A stretch of DNA of 20,532 nt. Origin: JAUVXJ01 sp034430275 (GTDB taxonomy: Bacteria; Chloroflexota; Anaerolineae; UBA7937; B3-Chlor). Positions within the stretch are counted from its first letter, which is position 1. Each line of letters opens with the position of its first letter. The position numbers and the translations under genes were made by a program. The DNA lies in contig DAOUEW010000318.1 in the NCBI GenBank assembly GCA_034430275.1, positions 1 to 20,532 of the forward strand. The letters run 5' to 3'. Below the pieces are notes generated by a model that was given only the letters and a program-made list of their open reading frames with translations, had not been told where the DNA came from and did no database searches. Shown here one piece after another: positions 1 to 7,862 of the stretch.

Positions 1-1002
1 CTCAGCCGCCCTCTGGGCCAGTTCGGAGTTGTACATCTTGTCTATGGCCGCCTCGTAGGTAGGTCTGCTCCCCTTTGCCATCATCGAGATGGCGCGATAA
101 TGAATCAATCGAGCCATTTCACATTCGGCGAGCAGTTGAGCCAGGCGATGCCTAAGTAGTGGATCCAGAGGTCTGTCTGCCTGCCTGACGTACTCTGACA
201 AACAGTCAAGATAGCCGCGGACCGAAGCGTAGTACAGACAAGCGGCCCGCTCAAAATCAAGCGTCGCCATGGTCACATACCAGCCCTGATTCACGCCCCC
301 CACCAAGTTCTCCTTGGGCACACGGACGTCGTCGAAGAAGACCTCAGCGAACTCATACTCTCCCAGCATGTTCCGGATAGGCTTGATGGTGATCCCAGGG
401 GTTTTCATGTCCACCAAGAGGAAACTCAGCCCTTTATGTCTGGCGAGATTAGGGTCCGTTCTGACCAGGATGAACCCCCAATCGCTCAGTTGTGCTCCGC
501 TAGTCCAGGTCTTCTGGCCATTGATCACATAGCAATCCCCTTTCTCGGTTGCACGAGTCCTCAGCGCAGCCAGGTCTGACCCACAATCCGGTTCACTGAG
601 CAATTCACACCAGTATACTTCGCCTCGAGCAATCCCGGGCAGATGAGCTTTCTTCTGTTCCTCGCTGCCAAAGTGGATCAGCGTCGGGGCCAGAAAGGTA
701 AGACCAGCATGGTTCATCCCCGGGCAATTGTGGTACAGCACTTCCTCATAGACGATGTTCTGTAAGAAGGGCAGATCCTGCCCACGGTATTCCTTGGGCC
801 AACCCAAAGACAACCAGCCTTTGGCTCCAAGCTTCCGACTCATCGTTCGCATCAATCCCCATGCTTCTTCATCGAGGCCATGAATCGAAGGGGCGAACGT
901 AACTCGATAATTCCATCTCAACTCCGCCGGGAACTCCTGTCTTATGAACTCGCGGACCTCTTGCCGAAAGGATTCTTCTTCTTGACTGAACCCGAAATCC
1001 AT
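1..1002 (-). CDS. Acyl-CoA dehydrogenase, 3' end cut by window edge
   Basis: Flavoprotein that would oxidise an acyl-CoA to a 2,3-enoyl-CoA in the cytoplasm, passing electrons to an electron-transfer flavoprotein. I translated 334 codons with no stop; family members are about 380-400 aa, so roughly 50-70 residues lie outside the window. Seen: the family signature LLSEPDCGSD (about residues 134-143), WTSGAQLSDW (166-175), the mid-domain segment around VFFDDVRVPKENLVGG (221-236) and LDFER (248-252). E251 aligns with the alternative catalytic Glu of isovaleryl- and long-chain acyl-CoA dehydrogenases, but many bacterial family members also have ER here, and the other possible Glu position is off the edge. 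The ATG at 1002 follows GGGGAGAGGGA, a good ribosome binding site. It is the last gene visible in the set, 349 bp after the dehydratase-like pair. Family is certain; substrate is unknown. Confidence 0.93.
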   Translation of the reverse strand, partial: MDFGFSQEEESFRQEVREFIRQEFPAELRWNYRVTFAPSIHGLDEEAWGLMRTMSRKLGAKGWLSLGWPKEYRGQDLPFLQNIVYEEVLYHNCPGMNHAGLTFLAPTLIHFGSEEQKKAHLPGIARGEVYWCELLSEPDCGSDLAALRTRATEKGDCYVINGQKTWTSGAQLSDWGFILVRTDPNLARHKGLSFLLVDMKTPGITIKPIRNMLGEYEFAEVFFDDVRVPKENLVGGVNQGWYVTMATLDFERAACLYYASVRGYLDCLSEYVRQADRPLDPLLRHRLAQLLAECEMARLIHYRAISMMAKGSRPTYEAAIDKMYNSELAQRAAE

Positions 1003-1351
1003 TCCCTCTCCCCTCTGTTCAGGTCTGGCCACGCTGCCTATTCTCTAGATGGGTTACTGGATCGACCGTTCGTCACTGCTTGATCTCCCCACAAGATGAC
1101 ATCTCACCATCTCCAGATGTGAAGACCGCCCCTAGACCACAACCGAGTTGGTCTCACATCGACCGCTAGTGGTTACCTTCTGATGCCCGCCGCTGGGAAG
1201 ACTCGCAGCCGTGCAGTCCCGCCGTACCGATCAAGATGGCACCGGAGAGTTGGTCGCCGATGGGTGAGCCTATTCGGTACGAGACCCAAGACTCAGCGGG
1301 CGCTCCAGCGCCGTCAACGACTGCAACAAGCCGGCCTGGGCCCTCACGCCG
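1003..1351. other. Intergenic region without a supported gene
   Basis: About 350 bases between the dehydratase-like subunit and the acyl-CoA dehydrogenase. I see no convincing coding frame on either strand. At 1299-1312 there is a short GC-rich palindrome (GGCGC, loop TCCA, GCGCC) about 40 bases downstream of the preceding stop codon. It lacks a T-run on the minus strand, so it is at best a weak terminator or mRNA-end hairpin. The end next to 1002 holds only the ribosome binding site of the dehydrogenase. No clear promoter was recognised. Confidence 0.4.
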
Positions 1352-2674
1352 TCACGGCTTCACGCATAGCCGCATCTCGAGGAAGGCTTCTAGCTGAGCG
1401 GTCATCTGCGCATCATCCCATTGCCGTGCGTCAACAGTGTCGGCCTGGAGCTCCAGCACCGGGATGCCAGCATCCTCGAAGGTTCTTCTGATGAAATACG
1501 AGCCCTGGACCGCCTGGGTGCAACTGTTTGAAACCAGATGCACCACGCCACGGATCTGGTGCTTTCTGGCCTCCTCCAGATACCATTCGGTGTTCCATGG
1601 TGGCATGTGCAGCATGTCCTCCATACCCACGAAGCGACTAGCCAGAGCCCGAAGTGGTTCGCCTCCGTAGCGAGCATAGGCGTCAGCAGCGAGGGCCAGA
1701 TAGATCGACCACACAAACACCGCCCCGTACCGTTCCTCGAAGTGCTGATAGAAGCCCAGGTTGAACCAGAGGCCGGTGCCCAGCCACATCAGCCGGATGC
1801 GCTCTTTCTCGCAGGCGGCAACACCGCACTGCACCAGGTCCCTTACCTCTTCATAGAACGAGCGTGCAGCATCCAACGCCCACTGCGTGCCCCGGTGCCA
1901 CTGTGGGATCATCACACTAGGGATCTGATCCGTGACACTGAGCGGTGCGGGCACCGTCTCGGCGATCAGATCGCGTGTCCGCTTGTTGTACTCCTCTTGC
2001 TCATTGATCAGTTCCATGACCCGCCGGAATCTGGTGTCGCTGAAGGTTCTCCCAGTGGTCATCTCCAGGAAACGGATGAGTCCCTCGAGCTCTTCCACCA
2101 TCAGGTCGAGGCGGTGCGGCTCGAAGAGCTCCTCCCAATGCCATGAAGTCTTCTCCCACCACCTCTCGGGGACTTCCAGCGGCACGGTGTTCTCAAGGGG
2201 ATAGAACGGTATCCCGAACTCGCGTGACCAGAGTTCGAAGATCTTGGCCTGAGCGTCGCACGTAAGGCGCGACACCGCCAGGGTTGGTCTGGGCAGTCCG
2301 CCCCAGGGACCGTTCTCAGGATGCGGGTCAAAGGCGGACGCCAGAGAGAGCGAGCAGTAGCGGCAGAGATCCTGTCGATAGCCCCTCTCGTTCAGAAGGC
2401 CAAGGTAGTAGGGAGACATCTGCTTGGCCGAGCAGACCGCCGACCACCACTGGTTCACTACATAAGGGATGTCCATCGTGCGCAGGATCTCTTGCGGAAC
2501 GTCGGCATTGACGATGGCAAAAGGCTCGCCCTTGGACACGCGCTGCCGCGTCTGTGCGAACCACTCTCTCTGGTAGTTGTTCGCTTCAGTGGCCGAGCGC
2601 AGCCGCTTGACACTCGCCCGGCCGCTCCATTCAGAATCTCGCTTGCTCGAGGCCGGGTTTCTCTGCTCACTCAT
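1352..2674 (-). CDS. 2-hydroxyacyl-CoA dehydratase / benzoyl-CoA reductase family subunit (cysteine-complete)
   Basis: Subunit of the superfamily whose members use a 4Fe-4S cluster, charged by an ATP-driven activator, to dehydrate 2-hydroxyacyl-CoA or reduce benzoyl-CoA. With this start the protein is 440 aa. The expected cluster cysteines are present: C104/C107 in DLCRYCSLSLA, C139 in SRLTCDAQAK, and C385 in SNSCTQAVQ, followed by the family's C-terminal LQADTVDAR. The same frame is open upstream to about 2866, but the ATG at 2674 follows GAGGGGGCGAGCC. It also overlaps the preceding gene's stop by 8 bp, which implies translational coupling, and the family fold starts after it. The partner subunit is immediately upstream. 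No activator ATPase (HgdC/BadF type) is in the window. Whether it is a dehydratase, a reductase or something else cannot be decided from sequence alone. Confidence 0.88.
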   Translation of the reverse strand: MSEQRNPASSKRDSEWSGRASVKRLRSATEANNYQREWFAQTRQRVSKGEPFAIVNADVPQEILRTMDIPYVVNQWWSAVCSAKQMSPYYLGLLNERGYRQDLCRYCSLSLASAFDPHPENGPWGGLPRPTLAVSRLTCDAQAKIFELWSREFGIPFYPLENTVPLEVPERWWEKTSWHWEELFEPHRLDLMVEELEGLIRFLEMTTGRTFSDTRFRRVMELINEQEEYNKRTRDLIAETVPAPLSVTDQIPSVMIPQWHRGTQWALDAARSFYEEVRDLVQCGVAACEKERIRLMWLGTGLWFNLGFYQHFEERYGAVFVWSIYLALAADAYARYGGEPLRALASRFVGMEDMLHMPPWNTEWYLEEARKHQIRGVVHLVSNSCTQAVQGSYFIRRTFEDAGIPVLELQADTVDARQWDDAQMTAQLEAFLEMRLCVKP

Positions 2675-3845
2675 GGCTCGCCCCCTCACAACCCACGTCT
2701 CGTTCGGACTGCTCGCGCCGGGTGATGGACCCCACAAATGCGTCCACTCGTCTGCGCAACTCATCCGTCTGCTCGAGCTTGTACGATTGACGATCGAGCA
2801 GCAGCACGGGGATTCCCTCCGACTCCAGGGCTTCCCGCTGCTCCGGGAAGTCCCACGAGGGCGCATCGTCGGCCTCGTAGATGAAAGCGATCAAGCCCTG
2901 GGCGTCGGTGTCGTGCACGTGCTCCAACAGCGCAGTGACCCGCTCCGACACTGTGGACTGGTGCGCACCTGGCTCGCGCAAATGATAGCGATCAACGACA
3001 CCGTCGATCGGGTCTGCAGTGATCTCGGCCACACCAGCAGAATGCCTGGCGCCCCAGTCGTGATCCTCGCCCACAACGACCGCCCCGCACGACTCCACGA
3101 GTTCATAGAATCTCACGTGATCTTGCGTACTGCCAGTCACGAAAAGGCGCGCGCCAGGAAGCGGATCTTTCGTCCCGGCGTCTTCCAAGAACACCGCAAC
3201 GAGACGGCTGTGTTCCTGCCGTGGTAAGAACATCGACGCACCGATGACCTCCAGCGCTTGGGCACCGATCACGCGTGGAGCCCCGGGCGCGCGCAGCTCG
3301 GACAGCCTCCGCAGCAGACGCCGGTTCTCCTCGCACATCGCTATGGCCTGCGCGAGGTCCGTTTCGGTGATCGATCGCCCACACCAGCCCTCGATCACCC
3401 TCCTCAGATCGCGCGCTCGGTCTCGATTGTACAGGGCGCTGGTCCGGTAACGCGTATGAAGCAGATCGAAGAAGTACAGATCGGGGATCGGTAGTTCTGG
3501 CTCGGTGCGACGCAGTTCCCGCAGGTAGTAGAACACCCGGACCAGCGCATCTGAGGAACTCGACACCACGAGGTGGTCCAGGTATGAGTACGAGCCATCG
3601 ATGATCCGCAAGAACTGTGATCGCACGCGAGGGTCGAACGCGTGCTCGATATAGGGATCAGCGCGCTCAAGGTCAGCCTCGGGATCACCGCACACCCGGA
3701 CCGGCAGTAGGCCGGCGGCGATCAGCAGTTCCTCGGGGACGTCGCTTCCCAGGCAGCCCACCACTTGCCCGCCTTGCGCCTTCCACTCCAGCGCGGCGCG
3801 ATCCCTCTCCTGGTAGGCGCGGGCCAACTCCTCCAAGACGCTCAC
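2667..3845 (-). CDS. 2-hydroxyacyl-CoA dehydratase family subunit lacking cluster cysteines
   Basis: Partner subunit of the dehydratase/benzoyl-CoA reductase superfamily, 392 aa from a GTG start at 3845. The N-terminus matches the family: SVLEELARAYQERDRAALEW, then GQVVGCLGSDVPEELLIAAG. The three positions that normally hold 4Fe-4S cysteines are substituted. The usual C-P before an RS motif is AFDPRVRS (residues 69-76); the usual S-S-C-D is SSSSD (95-99); the usual F-C-D-P-H is EADDAPSWDFP (324-334). The cysteines that remain (31, 52, 155, 171, 253, 386) are elsewhere. The protein may be structural or carry a changed active site. The GTG has no good ribosome binding site of its own but overlaps a short upstream reading frame as GTGA. 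Its stop overlaps the start of the cysteine-complete partner. Confidence 0.85.
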   Translation of the reverse strand: MSVLEELARAYQERDRAALEWKAQGGQVVGCLGSDVPEELLIAAGLLPVRVCGDPEADLERADPYIEHAFDPRVRSQFLRIIDGSYSYLDHLVVSSSSDALVRVFYYLRELRRTEPELPIPDLYFFDLLHTRYRTSALYNRDRARDLRRVIEGWCGRSITETDLAQAIAMCEENRRLLRRLSELRAPGAPRVIGAQALEVIGASMFLPRQEHSRLVAVFLEDAGTKDPLPGARLFVTGSTQDHVRFYELVESCGAVVVGEDHDWGARHSAGVAEITADPIDGVVDRYHLREPGAHQSTVSERVTALLEHVHDTDAQGLIAFIYEADDAPSWDFPEQREALESEGIPVLLLDRQSYKLEQTDELRRRVDAFVGSITRREQSERDVGCEGASHE

Positions 3846-3898
3846 GGTCCGACCCGTAGCGCCTGGGAAAGACGATCGGCAGTATCCACTTGAATCAT
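3842..3898 (-). CDS. Possible 18-codon leader peptide coupled to the dehydratase-like subunit
   Basis: A short frame starts at an ATG (3898) with GGAGGA nine bases upstream, encodes MIQVDTADRLSQALRVGP, and stops in TGA overlapping the GTG start of the next gene (GTGA). That GTG lacks a good ribosome binding site, so translation could be handed over from this frame. It is also possible that the spacing is accidental, or that an ancestral frameshift separated this piece from the main gene. No homology is recognised. Confidence 0.3.
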   Translation of the reverse strand: MIQVDTADRLSQALRVGP

Positions 3899-4145
3899 GT
3901 GAGTCGTTCCTCCGTCTGCGCCATAACTTACACACCGGTAGGCAGAGTCCCTTGCCGCCGGTGCCGGAATGGGGCTCAAGTCATAGCGGGAGGACTACCC
4001 CGGACGAGCGCGCTGATCCGTGCCATCTCTCCCAGGAGAGCAGAGTGACCCGACGCGCCTCGATCAGTGCAGAGATGGGGGCGACGATTGGCGCAACGCA
4101 CATGGACCCCGATTCGCCGAGCTCGCTCTCCAGACCCCCAATGAA
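3899..4145. other. Intergenic region with a small hairpin
   Basis: Non-coding stretch between the CapA-like gene and the leader/dehydratase-like genes. The only structure I see is a short palindrome at 4027-4040 (CTCTCC, CA, GGAGAG), about 105 bases beyond the CapA-like stop codon and without a T-run. It may hold an internal promoter, but I could not identify one with confidence. Confidence 0.3.
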
Positions 4146-5279
4146 CTATGCACAGCCCTCGTGGATGACCACTTCGTCTCCCTCAACGGTGTACATAGTC
4201 CCCAGTCCCTGGTCCGTCGTGATCTCGTCCAGGTATCCGACTACCTCGTCGAAGCGCGGATCCGAGGAGACCAGGACTTCCGGCTGAGATTGCCTGTTGA
4301 TGTAGACGGGCAAGAACGAGACACGCCGTATGTGCCTATCGGCAATGCTACACTTGGCGACGATCGTCTTTCTCGAATCCGGGGGCATGAAGTAGGTAGG
4401 GTATTCCGGATCAGGCTTCCAATCGGGATTCAGAACCTCTATCTCTCGGTGCTGCGGACTCTCGATCAACTCCTGCGGAGCGCGGAGGTCGAGTGCGAAG
4501 TTGCAGAGACTGTAGAAGATGACCTTGCCAGCGTACACCTCAATCCCCTTGAGGATGTGCGCATGGGTACCCACGATCAGATCCGCTCCGGCATCGATGG
4601 CCGCCAGAGCGATCTCCCGCTGGTACTCTGCCAACACAGCAGGCACGAAGTGAATACCCCAGTGCATGGACACCACAACCAGGTCAGCTCGGGCCTTGGC
4701 GTCCACGATGTCAGCCTCCATCGCCCTCAGGTCATCTCGATGGGCGTACGTGTGTACCCGACAAGGAGTGCCTGGTTGGTCGAGCTCGATCTGCTCATAG
4801 AGGGTAAGCGCTCTCATCGGCGCACAACCCGGCCTACCGGCATCCGCCCAATAGCCCGCCGGCAGAATGGAGTTGTAGGCCAAGAATGCTACTCGAGTGC
4901 CCGTGCAGTCGACAATCGCTGGCTTTCGAGCTTCCTCGATATCTCTTCCCGCGCCCACTACAGACAACCCTGCGCTCTCCAGAGCGTCGATGGTGTCTAG
5001 AAAGGCCTCGCGTCCCCAGTCCATGCAGTGATTGCTGGCGAAAGACACGACGTCAAACCCGGCATCCTTGAGGCCCCCTGCTATGCTAGGATGGCCACGG
5101 CAAGGAAGCCTGGCCTGTGGCAACGGAGTCCCTCGCTCAGAGAGAACGGCTTCAAGCTGGCCGAACACCGCGTCACCAGTGTTCAGAATGCTGGCGACGT
5201 GCTGTAAGATGGAAGCAGGATCTTCCCTATCGGGAGCTATGTCGCCAACGGCATACAACACGATCTCTTCAGACACCAC
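4146..5279 (-). CDS. CapA-family (PGA_cap) metallophosphatase-like protein
   Basis: Calcineurin-like metallophosphatase-fold protein of the CapA/PgsA family, about 377 aa. Seen: YAVGDIAPD near residue 9, FASNHCMDWG at about 80-89 (the NHxxDxG motif), VSMHWG in the middle, and GTHAHILKG, all typical metal-site segments. The first family motif, normally F-x-N-L-E, reads FGQLEAV here, so a conserved Asn is Gln. The founding members act in poly-gamma-glutamate capsule export and carry a membrane anchor. This protein has no signal peptide or transmembrane segment and sits in a catabolic gene set, so I infer a cytoplasmic hydrolase of unknown substrate rather than a capsule protein. Two consecutive GTG codons (5279 and 5276) are possible starts; GAGAGG lies about 12 bases upstream. 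It follows GRE1 after 129 bp. Confidence 0.85.
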   Translation of the reverse strand: MVSEEIVLYAVGDIAPDREDPASILQHVASILNTGDAVFGQLEAVLSERGTPLPQARLPCRGHPSIAGGLKDAGFDVVSFASNHCMDWGREAFLDTIDALESAGLSVVGAGRDIEEARKPAIVDCTGTRVAFLAYNSILPAGYWADAGRPGCAPMRALTLYEQIELDQPGTPCRVHTYAHRDDLRAMEADIVDAKARADLVVVSMHWGIHFVPAVLAEYQREIALAAIDAGADLIVGTHAHILKGIEVYAGKVIFYSLCNFALDLRAPQELIESPQHREIEVLNPDWKPDPEYPTYFMPPDSRKTIVAKCSIADRHIRRVSFLPVYINRQSQPEVLVSSDPRFDEVVGYLDEITTDQGLGTMYTVEGDEVVIHEGCA

Positions 5280-5408
5280 TAGTACACCAGTCCTCTCGCC
5301 GGTGGGTCCTTACCATTATCAAGACAGAAGCCCGCAGACCTCCTCGCGACGACATCGGGCGCCCTGAGCGAAGAAGGGCCGATCCCTGATGCTGCATGGG
5401 TCGCTCCG

Positions 5409-7811
5409 CTAGGACATCAACTCATGCTGGGTGCGGGCGATGATCTCGTCTTGTACACTCCTTGTGAGTTGCACGAAGTAGGCGCTGTAGCCGGCCACCC
5501 TGATGATTAGATCACGGTATCTCTCCGGATGCTTCTGGGCATCCACCAATGTCTCCTTGTCGATGACATTGAATTGCACGTGTTTTCCACCAAAGCTGAA
5601 GTAGGTCTTGATCAGGTCCGACAGCTTCCTGAGATCCTCTGTGCTCTTCAATGCCGAGGGATGGAACTTCATGTTTAGCAACGTGGCCTGGAAGGGTATC
5701 TGGTCTATGGCCATGGCACTTCTCAACAACGCTGTGGGCCCTTGAGCATCTTTGCCCTGTGCAGGCGACATCGTGCCGTCCGCCAGAGTCTCACCGGCGT
5801 ATCTGCCGTCGGGCGTCGCCCCCGTCAAAGCCCCGCCTGGTGCGTGTGCGGTGATAGAGATACCCGTCGGCTTCGTCGTACCTCCCCAGATAGTGGGAAA
5901 TGTCACCGCAGTGTCGGCCCAGAACTGGTACAGCTCTGCAGCTATGGCATCCACATAGGGGTCACCGTTGCCGTACTTCGGCGCGGCCAGGCACATCTTC
6001 CGGATCTCTGCGTGCCCGTCTCCCTGCCAGTTCGCCCTGAGCGCTGCTGCCAGTTGCTTCTTGGTGACTCTCTTCTCATCGAAGACCAATCTTTTCACGG
6101 CTGCCATAGAGTCAGCCACATTTATCATGCCCACGACATTCAGAGCGGAGCCGTTCTCGAAGGGCATGGTCCGGTCCAGCGCGTCTCGCCCCACCTTGAT
6201 CGCATCGACCATGAGGGCAGAATGTACGGCATCGGGAAAGAGTTCCCTTTGCGCCTGTGAGAGGATGCTGTGCTCCTCCGCGGTTAAACCCATGAAATAC
6301 GCAAGTTGTTCCTTGAGCGCCTTCATGAACTCCTCGAAGGTCTGGAAGGACTCGAATTCTCCCGTCCTGGGCCCGAGTTGCCTCCCCGTCCGCGGCTCCA
6401 CCCCGTTGTTCATGGTGATCTCCAAGACGAGCGGGGCAATGAACATCCCGAAGGCGTTAATGCGTGACCTGCCCGGGATGTTGACATCGAGACACCCAGC
6501 GAGAGTGTAGTCCCGTGCTTCTGGAAGCGGGACACCCTGGCCGACCAGGTACTCAACGTAGGACTTGTCCCCGACGAAGGCCGGCATGCCGATACCGGTC
6601 TTGACTACTTCCAGAGCCTTGAGCATCAGGGCTTCGGGCGTCCCCTCGTGGACCCTCACGGTTATAGTGTGATGAGGAGTCTGGCAGTCCCGTGCAGCTT
6701 CGAGAATGAGGTAGGATAGTTCATTCGTGGCATCTTCGCCGTCAGCTGTCAAGCCTCCGATGACCCAGTTGTGCCACCTTGCCATCCCCGCCCACTTCTG
6801 CCTCTGGAGCTTTCCACCTCCCACGAAGTTCAACTGCATCACCTTGATGCGGAGACATTCCAGCAGTTCCAGCACCTCTTCGTCGGTGATCTTGCTGCCT
6901 TCCTTGTCCCGCTTGTAGAAGGAATACATGAACTGGTCGAATCTGCCGCCCGGAGTCGTCCCGCTGGCGATCATCACCCAGATGAACCAGAAAGACTGCA
7001 CAGCCTCATAGAAGGTCCGCGCTGGGTTGCCGGGCACCCATCGACAGGTCTCTGCTATCCGTTCCAGCTCCTTCTTTCGCACAGGATCTACTTCAGTCGC
7101 CGCCATCCTCGCCGCCAGGTCAGCGAAACGCCGGGCGATGCGAAGGATGGCCTCGTACGCTATGATCACCGATTTCAGGAAATCCGCCTTCTTCACGGCA
7201 TCGGCATTCGTGAACCTCAAGCTCCTGAGTTCTTCTTCCGCTTCCTCTACTGTAGCCTTGAGCCCTTCGTTCAGCACCTTTGCGTAGTCCACTACAATCA
7301 GACTCAAGCCCAGGCCGAGACCCCACCCCACACCGGCAGCCCCGGTCCCGCGTCCCTCCACCTTGTCTCTCCACGGCGGACAAAGGATTCCCGATTGAAT
7401 GAAAGGCCACAGCCTTTCGTCGTCGTAGAACTGCCCCTGTCTCTCGTCCAAAGTCCTGCCCTGGCCCTTCCAGTAGTCGTCCGTCGACCTCAGCAGGGCT
7501 TCGTCCTCCCGGGAGATGTCGAGTCCCGCTTCTCTCAGTTCCTCCATGTCGTCTTCGGGCCAGGTGGGGCCCAGGGACCCAGCCTCCAGCCCCATCGGTT
7601 TGCTGGCGATGTTGCCAACGATGAGCTCACCATCTTCGATGAATATGGTCTTGTGATCCAGGTAGTGGGCGGTCGCTTTCGCTCTCCTCACGATCTGCGG
7701 CAAGCCCTCTGTCTGCCTGTACGACTCCATGATCAGACGCGCCTTCTCCACACAGATCGGGTACGCGTCTGGCTGAAGTCTATCCCTTAGCCGCTGAACA
7801 CGCTCGTTCAT
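5409..7811 (-). CDS. Glycyl radical enzyme GRE1 (PFL-like family), complete, function unassigned
   Basis: Oxygen-sensitive radical enzyme of the pyruvate formate-lyase-like superfamily, 800 aa, within the range of the dehydratase/lyase GREs. The N-terminal PFL-type domain includes PICVEKARLIMESYRQTEG (18-36) and ARTFYEAVQSFWF (264-276). The thiyl-radical cysteine is C440 in LAGCLDVNIPG, and the C-terminal glycyl radical loop is RVAGYSAYF with G774. Characterised C-O, C-N and C-S lyase GREs have Cys-x-Glu; here it is Cys-Leu-Asp (D442). I therefore do not assign it to glycerol/diol dehydratase, choline lyase, hydroxyproline dehydratase or isethionate lyase. I also do not recognise a benzylsuccinate-synthase signature. 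ATG 7811 follows GAGGAACAGGA. The activase gene is 51 bp upstream. Its C-terminus closely matches the partial GRE2 at 20261. Family is certain; substrate is unknown. Confidence 0.95.
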   Translation of the reverse strand: MNERVQRLRDRLQPDAYPICVEKARLIMESYRQTEGLPQIVRRAKATAHYLDHKTIFIEDGELIVGNIASKPMGLEAGSLGPTWPEDDMEELREAGLDISREDEALLRSTDDYWKGQGRTLDERQGQFYDDERLWPFIQSGILCPPWRDKVEGRGTGAAGVGWGLGLGLSLIVVDYAKVLNEGLKATVEEAEEELRSLRFTNADAVKKADFLKSVIIAYEAILRIARRFADLAARMAATEVDPVRKKELERIAETCRWVPGNPARTFYEAVQSFWFIWVMIASGTTPGGRFDQFMYSFYKRDKEGSKITDEEVLELLECLRIKVMQLNFVGGGKLQRQKWAGMARWHNWVIGGLTADGEDATNELSYLILEAARDCQTPHHTITVRVHEGTPEALMLKALEVVKTGIGMPAFVGDKSYVEYLVGQGVPLPEARDYTLAGCLDVNIPGRSRINAFGMFIAPLVLEITMNNGVEPRTGRQLGPRTGEFESFQTFEEFMKALKEQLAYFMGLTAEEHSILSQAQRELFPDAVHSALMVDAIKVGRDALDRTMPFENGSALNVVGMINVADSMAAVKRLVFDEKRVTKKQLAAALRANWQGDGHAEIRKMCLAAPKYGNGDPYVDAIAAELYQFWADTAVTFPTIWGGTTKPTGISITAHAPGGALTGATPDGRYAGETLADGTMSPAQGKDAQGPTALLRSAMAIDQIPFQATLLNMKFHPSALKSTEDLRKLSDLIKTYFSFGGKHVQFNVIDKETLVDAQKHPERYRDLIIRVAGYSAYFVQLTRSVQDEIIARTQHELMS

Positions 7812-7862
7812 TCCTGTTCCTCACTCTGGCCATAGTCCCGGGGGGAGAACGGGGCGCTCAAC

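Noticed and set aside
1207..1281. GTACCGA/TCGGTAC inverted repeat in the gap before the acyl-CoA dehydrogenase
   Set aside because: The arms are short and widely spaced, with no other element nearby; this is expected by chance in sequence of this composition.
2675..2866. N-terminal extension of the cysteine-complete dehydratase-like subunit to 2866
   Set aside because: The extra 64 residues overlap the partner gene, have no family similarity, and are Arg/Ser-rich as expected for an out-of-frame read.
4020..5000. Long open frame on the plus strand (326 codons)
   Set aside because: It lies inside the CapA-like gene on the opposite strand, shows no family motifs, and is explained by the codon bias of the real gene. 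The same applies to long plus-strand frames at 6771-7790, 9772-10680 and 16506-17504.
4146..5279. CapA as a capsule (poly-gamma-glutamate) biosynthesis gene
   Set aside because: No CapB, CapC or CapE neighbours, no signal peptide or membrane anchor, and a purely catabolic context.
5409..7811. Assignment of GRE1 as benzylsuccinate/alkylsuccinate synthase, glycerol dehydratase or choline TMA-lyase
   Set aside because: The active-site segment GCLDVNIPG matches none of the signatures I know for these enzymes. The neighbours also lack the small subunits, microcompartment proteins or alcohol dehydrogenases expected with them.
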